A stretch of DNA of 64,000 bases, taken from NCBI GenBank assembly GCA_024398135.1, contig CP073750.1:2480001-2544000 (forward strand), read 5' to 3'. The notes beneath the pieces were generated by a model. It saw only the letters and a list, made by a program, of their open reading frames with translations. It was not told the DNA's origin and made no database searches. This stretch comes from a bacterium SCSIO 12643 (GTDB lineage Bacteria > Bacteroidota > Bacteroidia > Flavobacteriales_G > Salibacteraceae). Positions 7,855 through 17,130 of the stretch are shown here, in pieces; position 1 is the stretch's first letter; every line of letters starts with the position of its first letter. Made by a program: the position numbers and the translations under genes.

Positions 7855-9564
7855 TTATAAGCTTGATAAATCTGCTTTGATAAATTCAACATCTTTTAAA
7901 GCTTTTTCTTTAAGAGAATTGTCTTTGTTGATAGCTAACTTAAGGTTTTTCATCATTAAGTCGTTGTTATCAGTTCTTGCGCCAACAATTGCTTTTAAGT
8001 AATATGCTTCAGCAGAAGTAGCATCTTCACTTGCATCAATGGTAGCTAAAGCAGCTTCAGCATTTCCATTTAAAATTTGAGCCAATGCCAGGTTTAATGT
8101 TTTGAATGAACCCATGTTGTTCACAGCAGAAGAATAATCTCCGTCCATGATGTTTAAGATACCCATGTTGTAGTTCACTTCATTTCCAGCACCATTTGCT
8201 TTTTGGTAAGCTTCTAAAGCAGCAGCTCTATCACCTTTTAATCTAGCGATAACACCTAAGTTGTTCATTACAACAGGAGTTGCCTGGATTGCTTTAGCTT
8301 TATTGAAGTTAGACTCAGCTTCACCTAATTTATTTTGTAATAAATAGATATACCCCATATTGTTAGTTGGTCTCCAATCAGAAGCATAAAGCTCAGCAGC
8401 TTTTGTATAAATGTTTAATTTCTCATTTAAATCATTTGTTAAAGTAGCCGCATAAAGGATTTCTTCAACGCTAAGTACAGAAGCATCAGATTTGAATGCG
8501 GCCATAATTTGCTCATCAGAACGTCCTACTTTTTCCATGTTTAAAACGATTTGAGAACGTCTTAATGGAGGAAGTACTTTTTCTTTAACCTCAACATAAG
8601 TTTCAGATAAGTTTTTGATTTCAGCCTCACGTTTAGCTGGATCAGAGTACATTTCTAAAACACGGATGATTAATTGCTTGTCTTCAATGTCAGAAGCTTG
8701 CATTTTTTGTTTGAAACCAGCCCAGTCTTCACCTTTACCTTCTAAGTTAAAGAAGTCTTCAGATTTCGCTGCTTCAACTTTATTTCTCTTTAATTGACGA
8801 GATACGGCAGAACTTGCAGTTTTTGCTCTGTTATCAGCTAAGCTTTCGTTTTTAGTTAATTCACCATCTGGAGAAGCGTATGCCTGAACAGTCATTCCTT
8901 TAAATACGATAGTCGTGTCTTTCGCATTTGTTTTAATGTTTGCCAATAGTGCTTTTACTTCCTCTTTGTTTAATTCAGAACTTCTTACGGTAGTAGATTG
9001 AATAGTATAAATGATTTCAGCGTTTTCAGAGAAAGGAACAATTCTTTGGAAAGCATCTTTTCCTAAAATTGGTTTATCATCACTTTGAACTAATTTTGGA
9101 GTGATGTTTGTTCCTTCAGCGATATCAAACATGCCAATCTCTTTAGTTTTAGTTTTGAATAAACCTTCAAGTTTAGCTTTTAAGACACCTCTTTCCATAC
9201 CGTCTTCATAAGCGTACTTATAATCGAATGAAAATGAACCACCTTCTTCAAATTTAATTTTCTTTCCTTCAAAGTCAGCACCTTCACCAACCAATACGAA
9301 AGGATCAAGAGATTTTACTACTGTTCCGTTTGCTTCAAAAACAGGAGTAACGCGAATAGCCGCTTTTTTAGCTAGATATTTCGTTGGGATTTTTCCTGAA
9401 ATAACTACAGCCACCGAATCTCCGTGCATTTCCAATGGGTTAGGGGCTGCCTTATAAGTTGCAGTCTCAGCATTCTTCTCCATTTTATTCAATGGGTTAC
9501 AGGCTACAATCGCCATAACGGCAATAACTGCAATTGAAATGTTTCTTAAAATTGATAGTTTCAT
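7855..9564 (-). CDS. TPR lipoprotein with an OmpA-like segment
   Basis: 569 residues. The N-terminus is a lipoprotein signal with Cys22 (AIVACNP). Residues about 40-170 form a beta-rich domain of unknown type. Residues about 175-250 contain YASPDGELTKNESLADNRA, which resembles the Gly-x-Ala-Ser...Asn-x-x-Leu-x-x-x-Arg-Ala core of OmpA-type peptidoglycan-binding domains but is interrupted. The C-terminal half (about 380-569) is made of tetratricopeptide units with NNMGYIYLLQNKLGEAESNF and NNLGVIARLKGDRAAALEAY as clear examples. Probably a periplasmic, lipid-anchored scaffold. It has its own promoter and terminator, so it is monocistronic. Function unknown. Confidence 0.8.
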   Translation of the reverse strand: MKLSILRNISIAVIAVMAIVACNPLNKMEKNAETATYKAAPNPLEMHGDSVAVVISGKIPTKYLAKKAAIRVTPVFEANGTVVKSLDPFVLVGEGADFEGKKIKFEEGGSFSFDYKYAYEDGMERGVLKAKLEGLFKTKTKEIGMFDIAEGTNITPKLVQSDDKPILGKDAFQRIVPFSENAEIIYTIQSTTVRSSELNKEEVKALLANIKTNAKDTTIVFKGMTVQAYASPDGELTKNESLADNRAKTASSAVSRQLKRNKVEAAKSEDFFNLEGKGEDWAGFKQKMQASDIEDKQLIIRVLEMYSDPAKREAEIKNLSETYVEVKEKVLPPLRRSQIVLNMEKVGRSDEQIMAAFKSDASVLSVEEILYAATLTNDLNEKLNIYTKAAELYASDWRPTNNMGYIYLLQNKLGEAESNFNKAKAIQATPVVMNNLGVIARLKGDRAAALEAYQKANGAGNEVNYNMGILNIMDGDYSSAVNNMGSFKTLNLALAQILNGNAEAALATIDASEDATSAEAYYLKAIVGARTDNNDLMMKNLKLAINKDNSLKEKALKDVEFIKADLSSL

Positions 9565-9599
9565 TTTATATAATTATTTGTGATTGAATTTATCGTGTG

Positions 9600-9629
9600 C
9601 AAAACTATTGTATTATAGCTCAAAACCAA
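9600..9629 (-). promoter_or_regulatory. Bacteroidota-type promoter of the TPR lipoprotein gene
   Basis: On the minus strand TTG (9629-9627), 19 nt, TAGTTTTG (9607-9600), about 35 bp before the start codon at 9564. Spacing and both boxes match the phylum consensus. Confidence 0.7.
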
Positions 9630-9644
9630 ATGGAATATGGAGTA

Positions 9645-10277
9645 TTAAAGTGTTAATTTGGATTGAGTTTTAGCCAACAATAAACGTTCTTTAACTAAAA
9701 AGTCAATTATTTTATGAATAGAGCCATTGAAATCGAGTCGTAAATCCTTGGCTTGTACCCTGAACATAGGGATTTTAAAGCTCGAATGATTAATGAGTTT
9801 AAGGTACTGTTGGTCAATAAATTTTAAATAGTCTAAAGAAACGTTAGTTTCAAGTTTTCGACCTCTGGATTGTACATGTTCCAGTGCTTCTTCAGGGGTT
9901 TGATCAATATAGATCAAAGCATCCGGTCGCGGGATCTGTTTTTTTACTGTTTCAAAAATTCTTTGAAACAAAATGAGTTCTTTATCTTCCAGATTGGTTT
10001 TAGCGAATAAACTTGTTTTATCGATCAGGTAATCGGAAATGATTAACTCGTTTTTCTCAAAAAGTTCAGGAGCTAACTGCTCGTACCTTTCCATTAAGAA
10101 AAAAACTTCGGCTGGAAACTTATTGTCCTTTTTATTTTCATACAATCCTTTTAGAAAAGGGTTGTTTAAAAAGGTTTCAAGAATCAGCTTTACTTCTAAA
10201 GTTGATGCTAACTTTTTAGCCAGAGTGGTTTTTCCAGCACCCAAATTTCCTTCTATGCAGATAAACTTCGTATTCAT
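9645..10277 (-). CDS. Deoxynucleoside kinase
   Basis: 210 residues of the dNK/dGK/dCK family, which phosphorylates deoxynucleosides for salvage with ATP. The P-loop GNLGAGKTT is at residues 10-18. The segment FFLMERYEQL matches the substrate-pocket helix of the family, SDYLIDKTSLFA is the equivalent of the DRS-type motif, and SRGRKLE is the lid with its arginines. Which base is preferred cannot be read from sequence. The start codon overlaps the folK stop in ATGA, so the two genes are translationally coupled. Confidence 0.88.
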   Translation of the reverse strand: MNTKFICIEGNLGAGKTTLAKKLASTLEVKLILETFLNNPFLKGLYENKKDNKFPAEVFFLMERYEQLAPELFEKNELIISDYLIDKTSLFAKTNLEDKELILFQRIFETVKKQIPRPDALIYIDQTPEEALEHVQSRGRKLETNVSLDYLKFIDQQYLKLINHSSFKIPMFRVQAKDLRLDFNGSIHKIIDFLVKERLLLAKTQSKLTL

Positions 10278-10774
10278 TTCTTTGTTACTGTACTGTGATC
10301 ATTACATATTTCTAATAACTCATTATTAGATTTTTGAAATATGGGATGCATAAAGCCTGAGCTAATTTCAACCAAAGGTAAAAGTGTAAATCTTCTATTT
10401 TGAATCTGAGGATGTGGGATCTTTAAATGATTTAATTCAAGAGTTATATCGTCATAATATAGAATGTCTATATCGATATTCCGTGATGTATATCCTTTGG
10501 ATTCTATATCTCGAGTTCTTCCAAGTTTATTCTCGATTATTTGTGTGGTTTTTAGTAATTCCTGAGGTGATAGAGAAGTGGAGATCAGAAGTACCTGATT
10601 CAAAAATGATTGTTCAGCTTCAAATCCCCAGGGAGGACTTTCATATAATCCACTGGACTTGATAATTTTACATTCTAATGCCTCTAGCTCATGGATTACT
10701 TTCTGAAAAGTCGTTTCAACTGCTCCCAGATTTCCTCCTAATAGAAGGTGTACATTATGATGCTGATTATCCAT
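10274..10774 (-). CDS. folK: 2-amino-4-hydroxy-6-hydroxymethyldihydropteridine pyrophosphokinase
   Basis: HPPK transfers pyrophosphate from ATP to hydroxymethyldihydropterin in folate synthesis. The 166 residues fit the family. Seen are LLLGGNLG at the start, YESPPWGF, and the hallmark SRNIDIDILYYDD followed by IPHPQIQNRRFTLLPL, which carry the metal-binding Asp pair and the ATP-binding Arg/His. It is first of a two-gene unit with a deoxynucleoside kinase (4-bp overlap). The folate enzyme FolC is encoded elsewhere in the window at 32134. Confidence 0.95.
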   Translation of the reverse strand: MDNQHHNVHLLLGGNLGAVETTFQKVIHELEALECKIIKSSGLYESPPWGFEAEQSFLNQVLLISTSLSPQELLKTTQIIENKLGRTRDIESKGYTSRNIDIDILYYDDITLELNHLKIPHPQIQNRRFTLLPLVEISSGFMHPIFQKSNNELLEICNDHSTVTKK

Positions 10775-10958
10775 TTGGCAAATGTAGATTTTGAATTGAT
10801 GAAATTAGAATCCTATGGGGTTCGGTTTGGATAAGTTATGCACATCACACCATATGAATCTTTGTTAAATTATCCGTTAATCTAATTGGGGCACCTTTGA
10901 TGTAATTCTCGTAATAGGAATGATTAAGCAATCTATTTTTGTAGAAAATAAATGTCCT

Positions 10959-12764
10959 ATGAGAAAATTTTTTAAATATGTGTTTGCCTCTATGGTTGGT
11001 TTTGTACTAGCCGGAGGTGTTTTATTGGCATTATTCTTTGGAGGAATATTTGCCATTATTAATACGGCTAAGAATGAGTTGAAACCTAATGATAAAGAAG
11101 TAGTCGTAAAAAGCAATTCAGTATATCATTTGAAGTTTAACCAGCAAATTGGCGAAAGAGCGGGAAATAATCCTTTTGAAAATATGGATTTAGGTCCTTT
11201 CTCCACTGAGTCTAAGATGAGTTTGAGAAATATTGTTCAGTCCATAGAGTATGCTGCAACAGATGATAACATCAAAGGGATATTTATTGAATTGGATGGT
11301 TTCCCTGGAGGATTGTCAAAATTAGAAGAAGTAAGAAATGCCTTATTGGATTTTAAGGAATCTGGAAAGTGGGTTGTGACTTTTGGAGAGAGTTTTTCCC
11401 AAGGAGGTTATTATATCGCATCTGTATCGGATAAAGTGTATTTGTATCCTGAAGGAAATATTTGGTTTAAAGGTTTGGCTACGAATATTATGTATATGAA
11501 AGGTCTTTTTGAGAAAATGGATATCGAAATGCAAGCAATCAAGGGCCCAAATAATATTTACAAGAGTGCTGTGGAGCCTTTTACTGCAGATAAGATGAGC
11601 GATGCAAATAGAGAGCAAATTCAAGCATATTTAAGTTCTATTTGGGGACATTGGCTAAAAGGTATTTCTAAGCAAAGAGGTATTTCAGTTGAAAAATTAG
11701 ATATGTATGCAGATTCTTTAACAATTAGAAACCCAGAGGCGGCAGAGGAACTTGGTTTGGTAGATGGATTGAAGTACAGAGATGAAGTAATTGCTGAAAT
11801 TTTGGATTTGGTAGAAGTGGAAAAAGAAAAGGATATGCATTTCGTTACCTATTCAAAGTATAAGAAAAAGAAGGCAAAGACCAGAAAAGAAGGTGTGTCA
11901 AGAAAGGATACAAAAAAAGTTGCGGTGATTTATGCTGAGGGAGAGATTAGATCTGGGAAGAATAGTGATGGGGTTATGGGCTCTGAGTCTATTGCAAAAG
12001 CGATTAAGAAAGCCAGATTGGACACAAATGTAAAAGCGATCGTATTACGCGTGAATTCACCTGGCGGAAGTGCTTTGGCATCGGATGTGATGTGGAGAGA
12101 AACTGAATTAGCTAAAAAAGAGAAGCCATTTATTGTTTCTATGGGTGATTTAGCAGCTTCTGGAGGTTATTTTATATCATGTGGTGCGGATAAGATTTAT
12201 GCGAGTGAAACGTCTATCACAGGATCAATTGGAGTATTTGGAATGATGCCGGTTACTGAGAAATTCTTTAAGAATAAATTGGGAATCATATTTGAAACAG
12301 AACAGACCAATACGCATTCGAAATATCCTAACGGGGTATCAAAATTAGATCAGGAAGCGTATGATGTAATTAATGAGTCTATTATAGATATTTACGATGA
12401 TTTCATATCTAAGGTGGCAGCCGGAAGAGGGATGACCAAAGAGCAGGTAAATGAAGTTGCCAGAGGTAGAGTTTGGACTGGTGCAGATGCAGTGGAAATT
12501 GGTTTGGTAGATGAAATCGGAGGATTGGATGATGCAATCGCATATGCGGTTGAGCAGGCGAATTTGGATGGTTATAAATTGAAAGAATTACCAGAGTTGA
12601 AAGATCCGATTGATGAGTTTATTAAAAACTTACAAAGTGAAATGTCAGTGAAATACCTAAAGAGTACGTTTGGCGATAGTTATAAGTACTTTAATATAAT
12701 TGACAATGTTCAGAATATGAAAGGGATTCAAGCCAGAATGCCTTACGTGATTGAGTTTTATTAA
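10959..12764 (+). CDS. sppA: Signal peptide peptidase SppA, long (67K) type
   Basis: 601 residues from the ATG at 10959, which directly precedes a membrane anchor (FFKYVFASMVGFVLAGG...); an ATG 13 codons upstream is unlikely. SppA degrades cleaved signal peptides in the inner membrane. Two tandem Clp-like domains are visible. The catalytic Lys lies in IYKSAVEPF (about residue 202) of the first, and the nucleophilic Ser in DLAASGGYF (about 401) of the second. Both residues of the Ser-Lys dyad are present. The gene stands alone, and a bidirectional terminator follows within 25 bp. Confidence 0.93.
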   Translation: MRKFFKYVFASMVGFVLAGGVLLALFFGGIFAIINTAKNELKPNDKEVVVKSNSVYHLKFNQQIGERAGNNPFENMDLGPFSTESKMSLRNIVQSIEYAATDDNIKGIFIELDGFPGGLSKLEEVRNALLDFKESGKWVVTFGESFSQGGYYIASVSDKVYLYPEGNIWFKGLATNIMYMKGLFEKMDIEMQAIKGPNNIYKSAVEPFTADKMSDANREQIQAYLSSIWGHWLKGISKQRGISVEKLDMYADSLTIRNPEAAEELGLVDGLKYRDEVIAEILDLVEVEKEKDMHFVTYSKYKKKKAKTRKEGVSRKDTKKVAVIYAEGEIRSGKNSDGVMGSESIAKAIKKARLDTNVKAIVLRVNSPGGSALASDVMWRETELAKKEKPFIVSMGDLAASGGYFISCGADKIYASETSITGSIGVFGMMPVTEKFFKNKLGIIFETEQTNTHSKYPNGVSKLDQEAYDVINESIIDIYDDFISKVAAGRGMTKEQVNEVARGRVWTGADAVEIGLVDEIGGLDDAIAYAVEQANLDGYKLKELPELKDPIDEFIKNLQSEMSVKYLKSTFGDSYKYFNIIDNVQNMKGIQARMPYVIEFY

Positions 12765-12784
12765 AACTGAATATATAGTAATGG

Positions 12785-12815
12785 AAAAGCGATTAGGTAA
12801 CTAATCGCTTTTTTT
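12785..12815. terminator. Bidirectional terminator between sppA and the kelch protein gene
   Basis: The arms AAGCGATTAG (12787-12796) and CTAATCGCTT (12801-12810) are perfectly paired around GTAA, with seven T on the plus side and A-rich sequence on the other. The right arm contains the stop and last two sense codons of the convergent kelch gene, so the terminator is partly coding. Confidence 0.85.
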
Positions 12816-14126
12816 ATGCTGTATAATTAGCTTTTCAATGTGTGTGTTTTCTTCGGATGTGATAGCCACGATATATAATCCGGAAGGTAAGTGTGATACA
12901 CGAATGTTTTCGTTTGGAGAAATGACTCCATTAAATTGAATCTGCCCATCCATATTATAAATGGATATTTGAAGATGAGGAGATAAGTCTCTTAATTTGA
13001 AATATTGATCAGAAGGATTTGGGTATAATGAACCTTGAGTTTTAGAAGCATCGGTTTTGGGTATCGAGTTGGATAAACATTCTAAATGTAGTGTTCGTGT
13101 ACTAACTGTTTGAGAACTATCTATACCGCCTACCAAAATCATATCACATCCAAAAGTGGCGATTCCTCGAAAATCCATGTTAATAGAATGAAATGATGTG
13201 GTGTCCCATGAGTCCGAATGCGGGTAGTAGGTAAGGATACGTCTATTGGGTTCCACCGGAATATTACCTGCATAGCCTATACCATTGTAATTATATGTAT
13301 GGTTGGAGCCACCAATCCAACGGATGGAATTATTGTAAGAAGATACAGCCATTCTGTAGCCTTCTAAATCTTGATCGATAGTATCAAGCGACCAGGTGAT
13401 TTGAGTAACGTTATTAGGGTTGATATAACCTTTTCGCACTTGAATTTGAATAGGGAAATTGTTTCCCATTTTGGCTCCACCAAAATAGTATATGGTATCA
13501 CCTATAATTTCTCCTGAGGCACCAAAGGATTTATATAAATGGTTGTTGGGAACAGGTGTGCCAATAAGCCATGTGTCTAGTTGAGGATTATAAATTTGGA
13601 CATTGGCAATATTTGCTGTGTTACTCCAGCCTGTGACTACAAATATCAGACTGTCTTTGTATACGGCCTGTACGTGATCATCAGTTGATTTAGGAAGTGG
13701 AGCTCCATTCGTTAAAAAAGTATCCGCTTTTGTATCGAATCGATGAACCAATGGGTGGGACTCTTCATGCCCATTTGGGAAAACATGATAACCACCAATA
13801 ATGTAGATAATGTCGTTTATGGTACTTGCTGCGGATGCAATGCGTGTAGGTGAACTGGGTAAGTCTGGAAGGGTAGACCAACTATCATTTTGAACATCGT
13901 ATTTGTAACATCTATTGTGAATTCCAGAGTGTACTTTAGATGTATCTATTCCTCCGAAAGTATAAACGTATTTCTGGTTGTTGACGATAGCTCCGCATAC
14001 TGCATTATTACTAATTGCTTCCGGAAGTGGTGCTAATTCATAGAAATTATATTGTCCTGTGACATCTGCTGAAAAAATGGACAAGGTGAAAATGAATAGA
14101 TATGTTTTGATTAAATAATGACCCAT
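12801..14126 (-). CDS. Secreted kelch-repeat protein with T9SS type A sorting tail
   Basis: The start at 14126 gives 441 residues with a signal peptide ending near DVTGQ. The longer frame to 14165 would begin inside the pdhC terminator and is rejected. Residues about 40-330 hold kelch-like units (YTFGGIDTS, IYIIGGYHVF, IYYFGGAKM, IRWIGGSNH), predicting a beta-propeller. The last ~80 residues form a T9SS C-terminal domain: SLYPNPSDQYFKL, then ISIYNMDGQI, then LPSGLYIVAI and a basic end. Such proteins are exported by Sec, then moved across the outer membrane by the T9SS and cleaved by PorU. The ligand is unknown. Confidence 0.85.
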   Translation of the reverse strand: MGHYLIKTYLFIFTLSIFSADVTGQYNFYELAPLPEAISNNAVCGAIVNNQKYVYTFGGIDTSKVHSGIHNRCYKYDVQNDSWSTLPDLPSSPTRIASAASTINDIIYIIGGYHVFPNGHEESHPLVHRFDTKADTFLTNGAPLPKSTDDHVQAVYKDSLIFVVTGWSNTANIANVQIYNPQLDTWLIGTPVPNNHLYKSFGASGEIIGDTIYYFGGAKMGNNFPIQIQVRKGYINPNNVTQITWSLDTIDQDLEGYRMAVSSYNNSIRWIGGSNHTYNYNGIGYAGNIPVEPNRRILTYYPHSDSWDTTSFHSINMDFRGIATFGCDMILVGGIDSSQTVSTRTLHLECLSNSIPKTDASKTQGSLYPNPSDQYFKLRDLSPHLQISIYNMDGQIQFNGVISPNENIRVSHLPSGLYIVAITSEENTHIEKLIIQHKKSD

Positions 14127-14140
14127 GATGCTAAAATAGG

Positions 14141-14180
14141 ATAAAAAAAAGAGGCTAACCATCATGTGATAGTTAGCCTC
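14141..14180 (-). terminator. Intrinsic terminator of pdhC
   Basis: On the minus strand GAGGCTAAC (14180-14172) and GTTAGCCTC (14159-14151) pair perfectly over a 12-nt loop and are followed by nine T. It lies between pdhC and the start of the kelch gene and decides that gene's start. Confidence 0.92.
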
Positions 14181-14202
14181 TTGTAATGTTGTTATTGTTG
14201 TA

Positions 14203-15456
14203 TTAAGCCATCATTAGAACTGGTTGTTCTAACATTGCTTTGAAAGTATTCAAGAATTCGGAACCCATTGCTCCGTCAACCACCCTGTGATCACAAGAAA
14301 GAGTTACGGTCATTCTATGTCCCGGTACGATTTGACCATTCTTTACAACTGGTTTTTCAATAATCCCTCCAATGGCCATAATTGCAGCATCAGGTGGATT
14401 GATAATCGCAGTGAAGGATTCAATTCCGTACATTCCCAGATTAGAAATAGAGAAAGTGTTTCCTTCCCATTCCTGAGGTTGAAGTTTTTTGTCTCTTGCT
14501 TTTCCTGCAAGTTCTTTTACTTCAGTTGAAATTTGCGGTAATGATTTAGTATCAGCAAATCTTACAACAGGAACTAAAAGTCCATCTTCTACAGCAACTG
14601 CTACACCAATATTCACATGCTCATTATAACGAATACTATCGCCTAACCACGAAGAATTAACTCCCGGGTGTTTTTTCAACGCTACAGCTGCAGCTTTAAC
14701 CACAAAGTCGTTGAAAGAAACTTTTGTATCCTGAGCAGCATTTACAGCTTTTCTTGCCGCAATCACATTATCCATATCTACTTCAATTGTTAGATAGAAA
14801 TGAGGCGCAGAGAATTTACTTTCTGATAATCTACGTGCAATGGTCTTACGCATTTGAGAAGTAGGAACTTCATTATAGGATTCTTGTCCGACAACTGTTG
14901 CAACAGACCCTTTATATGAGTTTGCACCAGGTGCACGATAATTATCAATATCTGCTTTTACGATACGTCCATTATCTCCAGAACCAGATACGGTATTTAA
15001 ATCAATACCTCTTTCGTTTGCTAATTTTCTAGCTAAAGGAGAAGCTTTAAATTCACCATCATTCACGATAGGTTGAACGTTGTTTTTAGGAGCTTCGGCA
15101 GCTGGAGTAGCAATTGGAGCAGTAGCAGTTTCAGTTTTACTGTCAGCAACTACTTCTGTTTTTTCTTCTGCAGCACTAGGAAGAGTATCATTGTCAATTA
15201 ATGATTGATATTCTTCTCCTTCTTCACCAAGAATTGCTAAGATGGAATCAACAGGTGCGGTTTTTCCTTTTTCAATACCGATATAAAGTAAAACACCGTC
15301 CTGGAAAGATTCGAATTCCATGGTTGCTTTATCTGTCTCGATATCTGCGATAAGGTCACCAGATTCTATTTTATCTCCTACTTTTTTATGCCATTCTGCA
15401 ACAACACCCTCAGTCATGGTGTCACTTAACTTCGGCATTCTAATAATTTCCGCCAT
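14203..15456 (-). CDS. pdhC: Pyruvate dehydrogenase E2, dihydrolipoyllysine acetyltransferase
   Basis: 417 residues. The N-terminal lipoyl domain has the modified Lys43 in ETDKATMEF. An Ala/Pro/Glu-rich linker follows, then a peripheral subunit-binding domain (SPLARKLANERGIDL, near 140-170) and the catalytic acetyltransferase domain ending in DHRVVDGAMG with catalytic His about 390. It transfers acetyl groups from E1 to CoA. The gene follows pdhA with 11 bp between, so the two are one operon. No E1 beta gene is next to them. Confidence 0.95.
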   Translation of the reverse strand: MAEIIRMPKLSDTMTEGVVAEWHKKVGDKIESGDLIADIETDKATMEFESFQDGVLLYIGIEKGKTAPVDSILAILGEEGEEYQSLIDNDTLPSAAEEKTEVVADSKTETATAPIATPAAEAPKNNVQPIVNDGEFKASPLARKLANERGIDLNTVSGSGDNGRIVKADIDNYRAPGANSYKGSVATVVGQESYNEVPTSQMRKTIARRLSESKFSAPHFYLTIEVDMDNVIAARKAVNAAQDTKVSFNDFVVKAAAVALKKHPGVNSSWLGDSIRYNEHVNIGVAVAVEDGLLVPVVRFADTKSLPQISTEVKELAGKARDKKLQPQEWEGNTFSISNLGMYGIESFTAIINPPDAAIMAIGGIIEKPVVKNGQIVPGHRMTVTLSCDHRVVDGAMGSEFLNTFKAMLEQPVLMMA

Positions 15457-15467
15457 AGTAAAATAAT

Positions 15468-16487
15468 TTAAAACTTATTATCCATCATATATGGATAATT
15501 GTCTTCAACATAAACATCTTCGTACAATTCAGAAGCTACCGGGTCCGGAGACTCCTCAGCAAATTTAACTGACTCTTCAACTGTAGCTTTTACACGGTCA
15601 GTAATTTCAGAAAGTTGTTCTTCTGTTATAAGTTTATTAGAAGTAAGTATGTCTTTAACAAACAAGATTGGATCTTGTTCTTTATACTGGTTTACCTCTT
15701 CTTTGGTTCTATATTTTTGTGGATCACTCATAGAGTGTCCTTTATAACGATAAGTTTTGATATCCAACAATACAGGCCCTTTTCCTGATCTGGCATGTTC
15801 AGCTGCCCATGCCATTGCATCATGAACTTCTGTTACTTTCATTCCATCAACAGACTTTGAAGGCATTTCGTAAGACGCTCCAATAACCGATAAATCTTTA
15901 ACATTTGTGGTACGATCTACAGAAGTACCCATAGCGTAATTGTTATTTTCAATTACGAATACCACAGGAAGTTTCCAGTTCATCGCCATGTTGAAAGTCT
16001 CATGTAAGATTCCCTGACGAACTGCACCATCTCCCATAGATGTGATACAGATTTTTCCTGTGTTTTTGTATTGCTCTGCAAAAGCAATGCCTGCACCCAT
16101 AGCGATTTGTGCGCCAACGATTCCATGACCTCCCATTAATCCGGTATCTTTATGGAACATGTGCATTGAACCACCTTTACCTTTAGACATTCCGGTTGTT
16201 TTACCATAAAGCTCGGCCATCATATATTTTGGGTGAACTCCAAGAGCAATTGGATGTGCGTGATCTCTATATGCTGTGATATGTTTATCTCCTTCTTGAG
16301 TTGCAGATACGGTTCCAGCTACAACAGCTTCCTGACCAATATAAAGGTGACAAAAACCGCCAAACTTTTGTTGAATATAAAGTTGTCCGGTTTTTTCTTC
16401 AATTTTACGCATAAGAAGCATGTCCTCGTACCACTTAAGATACTGCTCTTTCGTAAAAGGTAATTTAGTTGATTTACGTTTAGCCAT
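15468..16487 (-). CDS. pdhA: Pyruvate dehydrogenase E1 component, alpha subunit
   Basis: 339 residues of the thiamine-diphosphate-dependent alpha chain. The TPP motif runs from GDG (152-154) to NN (181-182) with the usual spacing, preceded by SMHMFHKDTGLMGGHGIVG. The phosphorylation-loop equivalent YRYKGHSMSDP is also present. It decarboxylates pyruvate together with an E1 beta chain, which must be encoded elsewhere. A TAAATTTG element upstream (about 16521-16528, minus strand) may be the -7 box, though no clean -33 TTG was seen. Confidence 0.95.
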   Translation of the reverse strand: MAKRKSTKLPFTKEQYLKWYEDMLLMRKIEEKTGQLYIQQKFGGFCHLYIGQEAVVAGTVSATQEGDKHITAYRDHAHPIALGVHPKYMMAELYGKTTGMSKGKGGSMHMFHKDTGLMGGHGIVGAQIAMGAGIAFAEQYKNTGKICITSMGDGAVRQGILHETFNMAMNWKLPVVFVIENNNYAMGTSVDRTTNVKDLSVIGASYEMPSKSVDGMKVTEVHDAMAWAAEHARSGKGPVLLDIKTYRYKGHSMSDPQKYRTKEEVNQYKEQDPILFVKDILTSNKLITEEQLSEITDRVKATVEESVKFAEESPDPVASELYEDVYVEDNYPYMMDNKF

Positions 16488-16588
16488 CTGTATTCAAATT
16501 ATCAGGGCGCAAATTTAATACAAAAGAAGTATTTAAAACTCTTCTTGAACAGATGGAATGCGATTAAAATAAAGAAATGAAAAAGACC

Positions 16589-17086
16589 TTATTTTATGCG
16601 GCCTACGTGAGGGGAAGAAAAGTAAAAAGGAATCAGGTTATTTACAGATTCGCTGACCCATATTTTTCCTTCATTTCCCATCATAATAACAGAAATAGGA
16701 TTCGACTGTTTGCTTTCAAATTCTATCATAACCTGGCGGCAGGCACCACATGGAGTTACAGGATCTGTTACATTACCATGAATACTTTTAGCAACAATAG
16801 CGATTGATTTGATTTCCTGATCGGGGAAATTGGTGCCGGCAGAGAATAGCGCAACTCGTTCAGCACATAAGCCAGATGGGTACGCAATATTTTCCTGATT
16901 ACTTCCAATAACAATGGTGCCATCGGATAACTCAACAGCAGCACCCACGCTAAATCCGGAATATGGTGAATAGGAAGAGACTAATGCTGCAGATGCTTTG
17001 GAAACAAGCAATTGCTGCTTATTAGATAATTCGTCCAAATGGTCAAATTCTTCAATCTCACTTATATGCTTGATTTTATTTCGCAT
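16589..17086 (-). CDS. cdd: Cytidine deaminase
   Basis: 165 residues of the zinc-dependent cytidine deaminase family, converting (deoxy)cytidine to (deoxy)uridine. The zinc ligands and proton-shuttling glutamate are in Cys74-Ala-Glu76 and Pro112-Cys113-Gly-Ala-Cys116-Arg-Gln. NQENIAYPSG provides substrate contacts. It lies between porV and pdhA on the same strand, about 45 bp after porV, the order I recall from other Flavobacteria around porV/porU/gldJ. Confidence 0.93.
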   Translation of the reverse strand: MRNKIKHISEIEEFDHLDELSNKQQLLVSKASAALVSSYSPYSGFSVGAAVELSDGTIVIGSNQENIAYPSGLCAERVALFSAGTNFPDQEIKSIAIVAKSIHGNVTDPVTPCGACRQVMIEFESKQSNPISVIMMGNEGKIWVSESVNNLIPFYFSSPHVGRIK

Positions 17087-17130
17087 TTAGGAATGTAGGT
17101 GCGTCTAATTTTTTCAGATTCTCCTTATAA

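Noticed and set aside
14127-14165. Upstream start of the kelch protein
   Set aside because: It falls inside the pdhC terminator; the ATG at 14126 gives a normal signal peptide.
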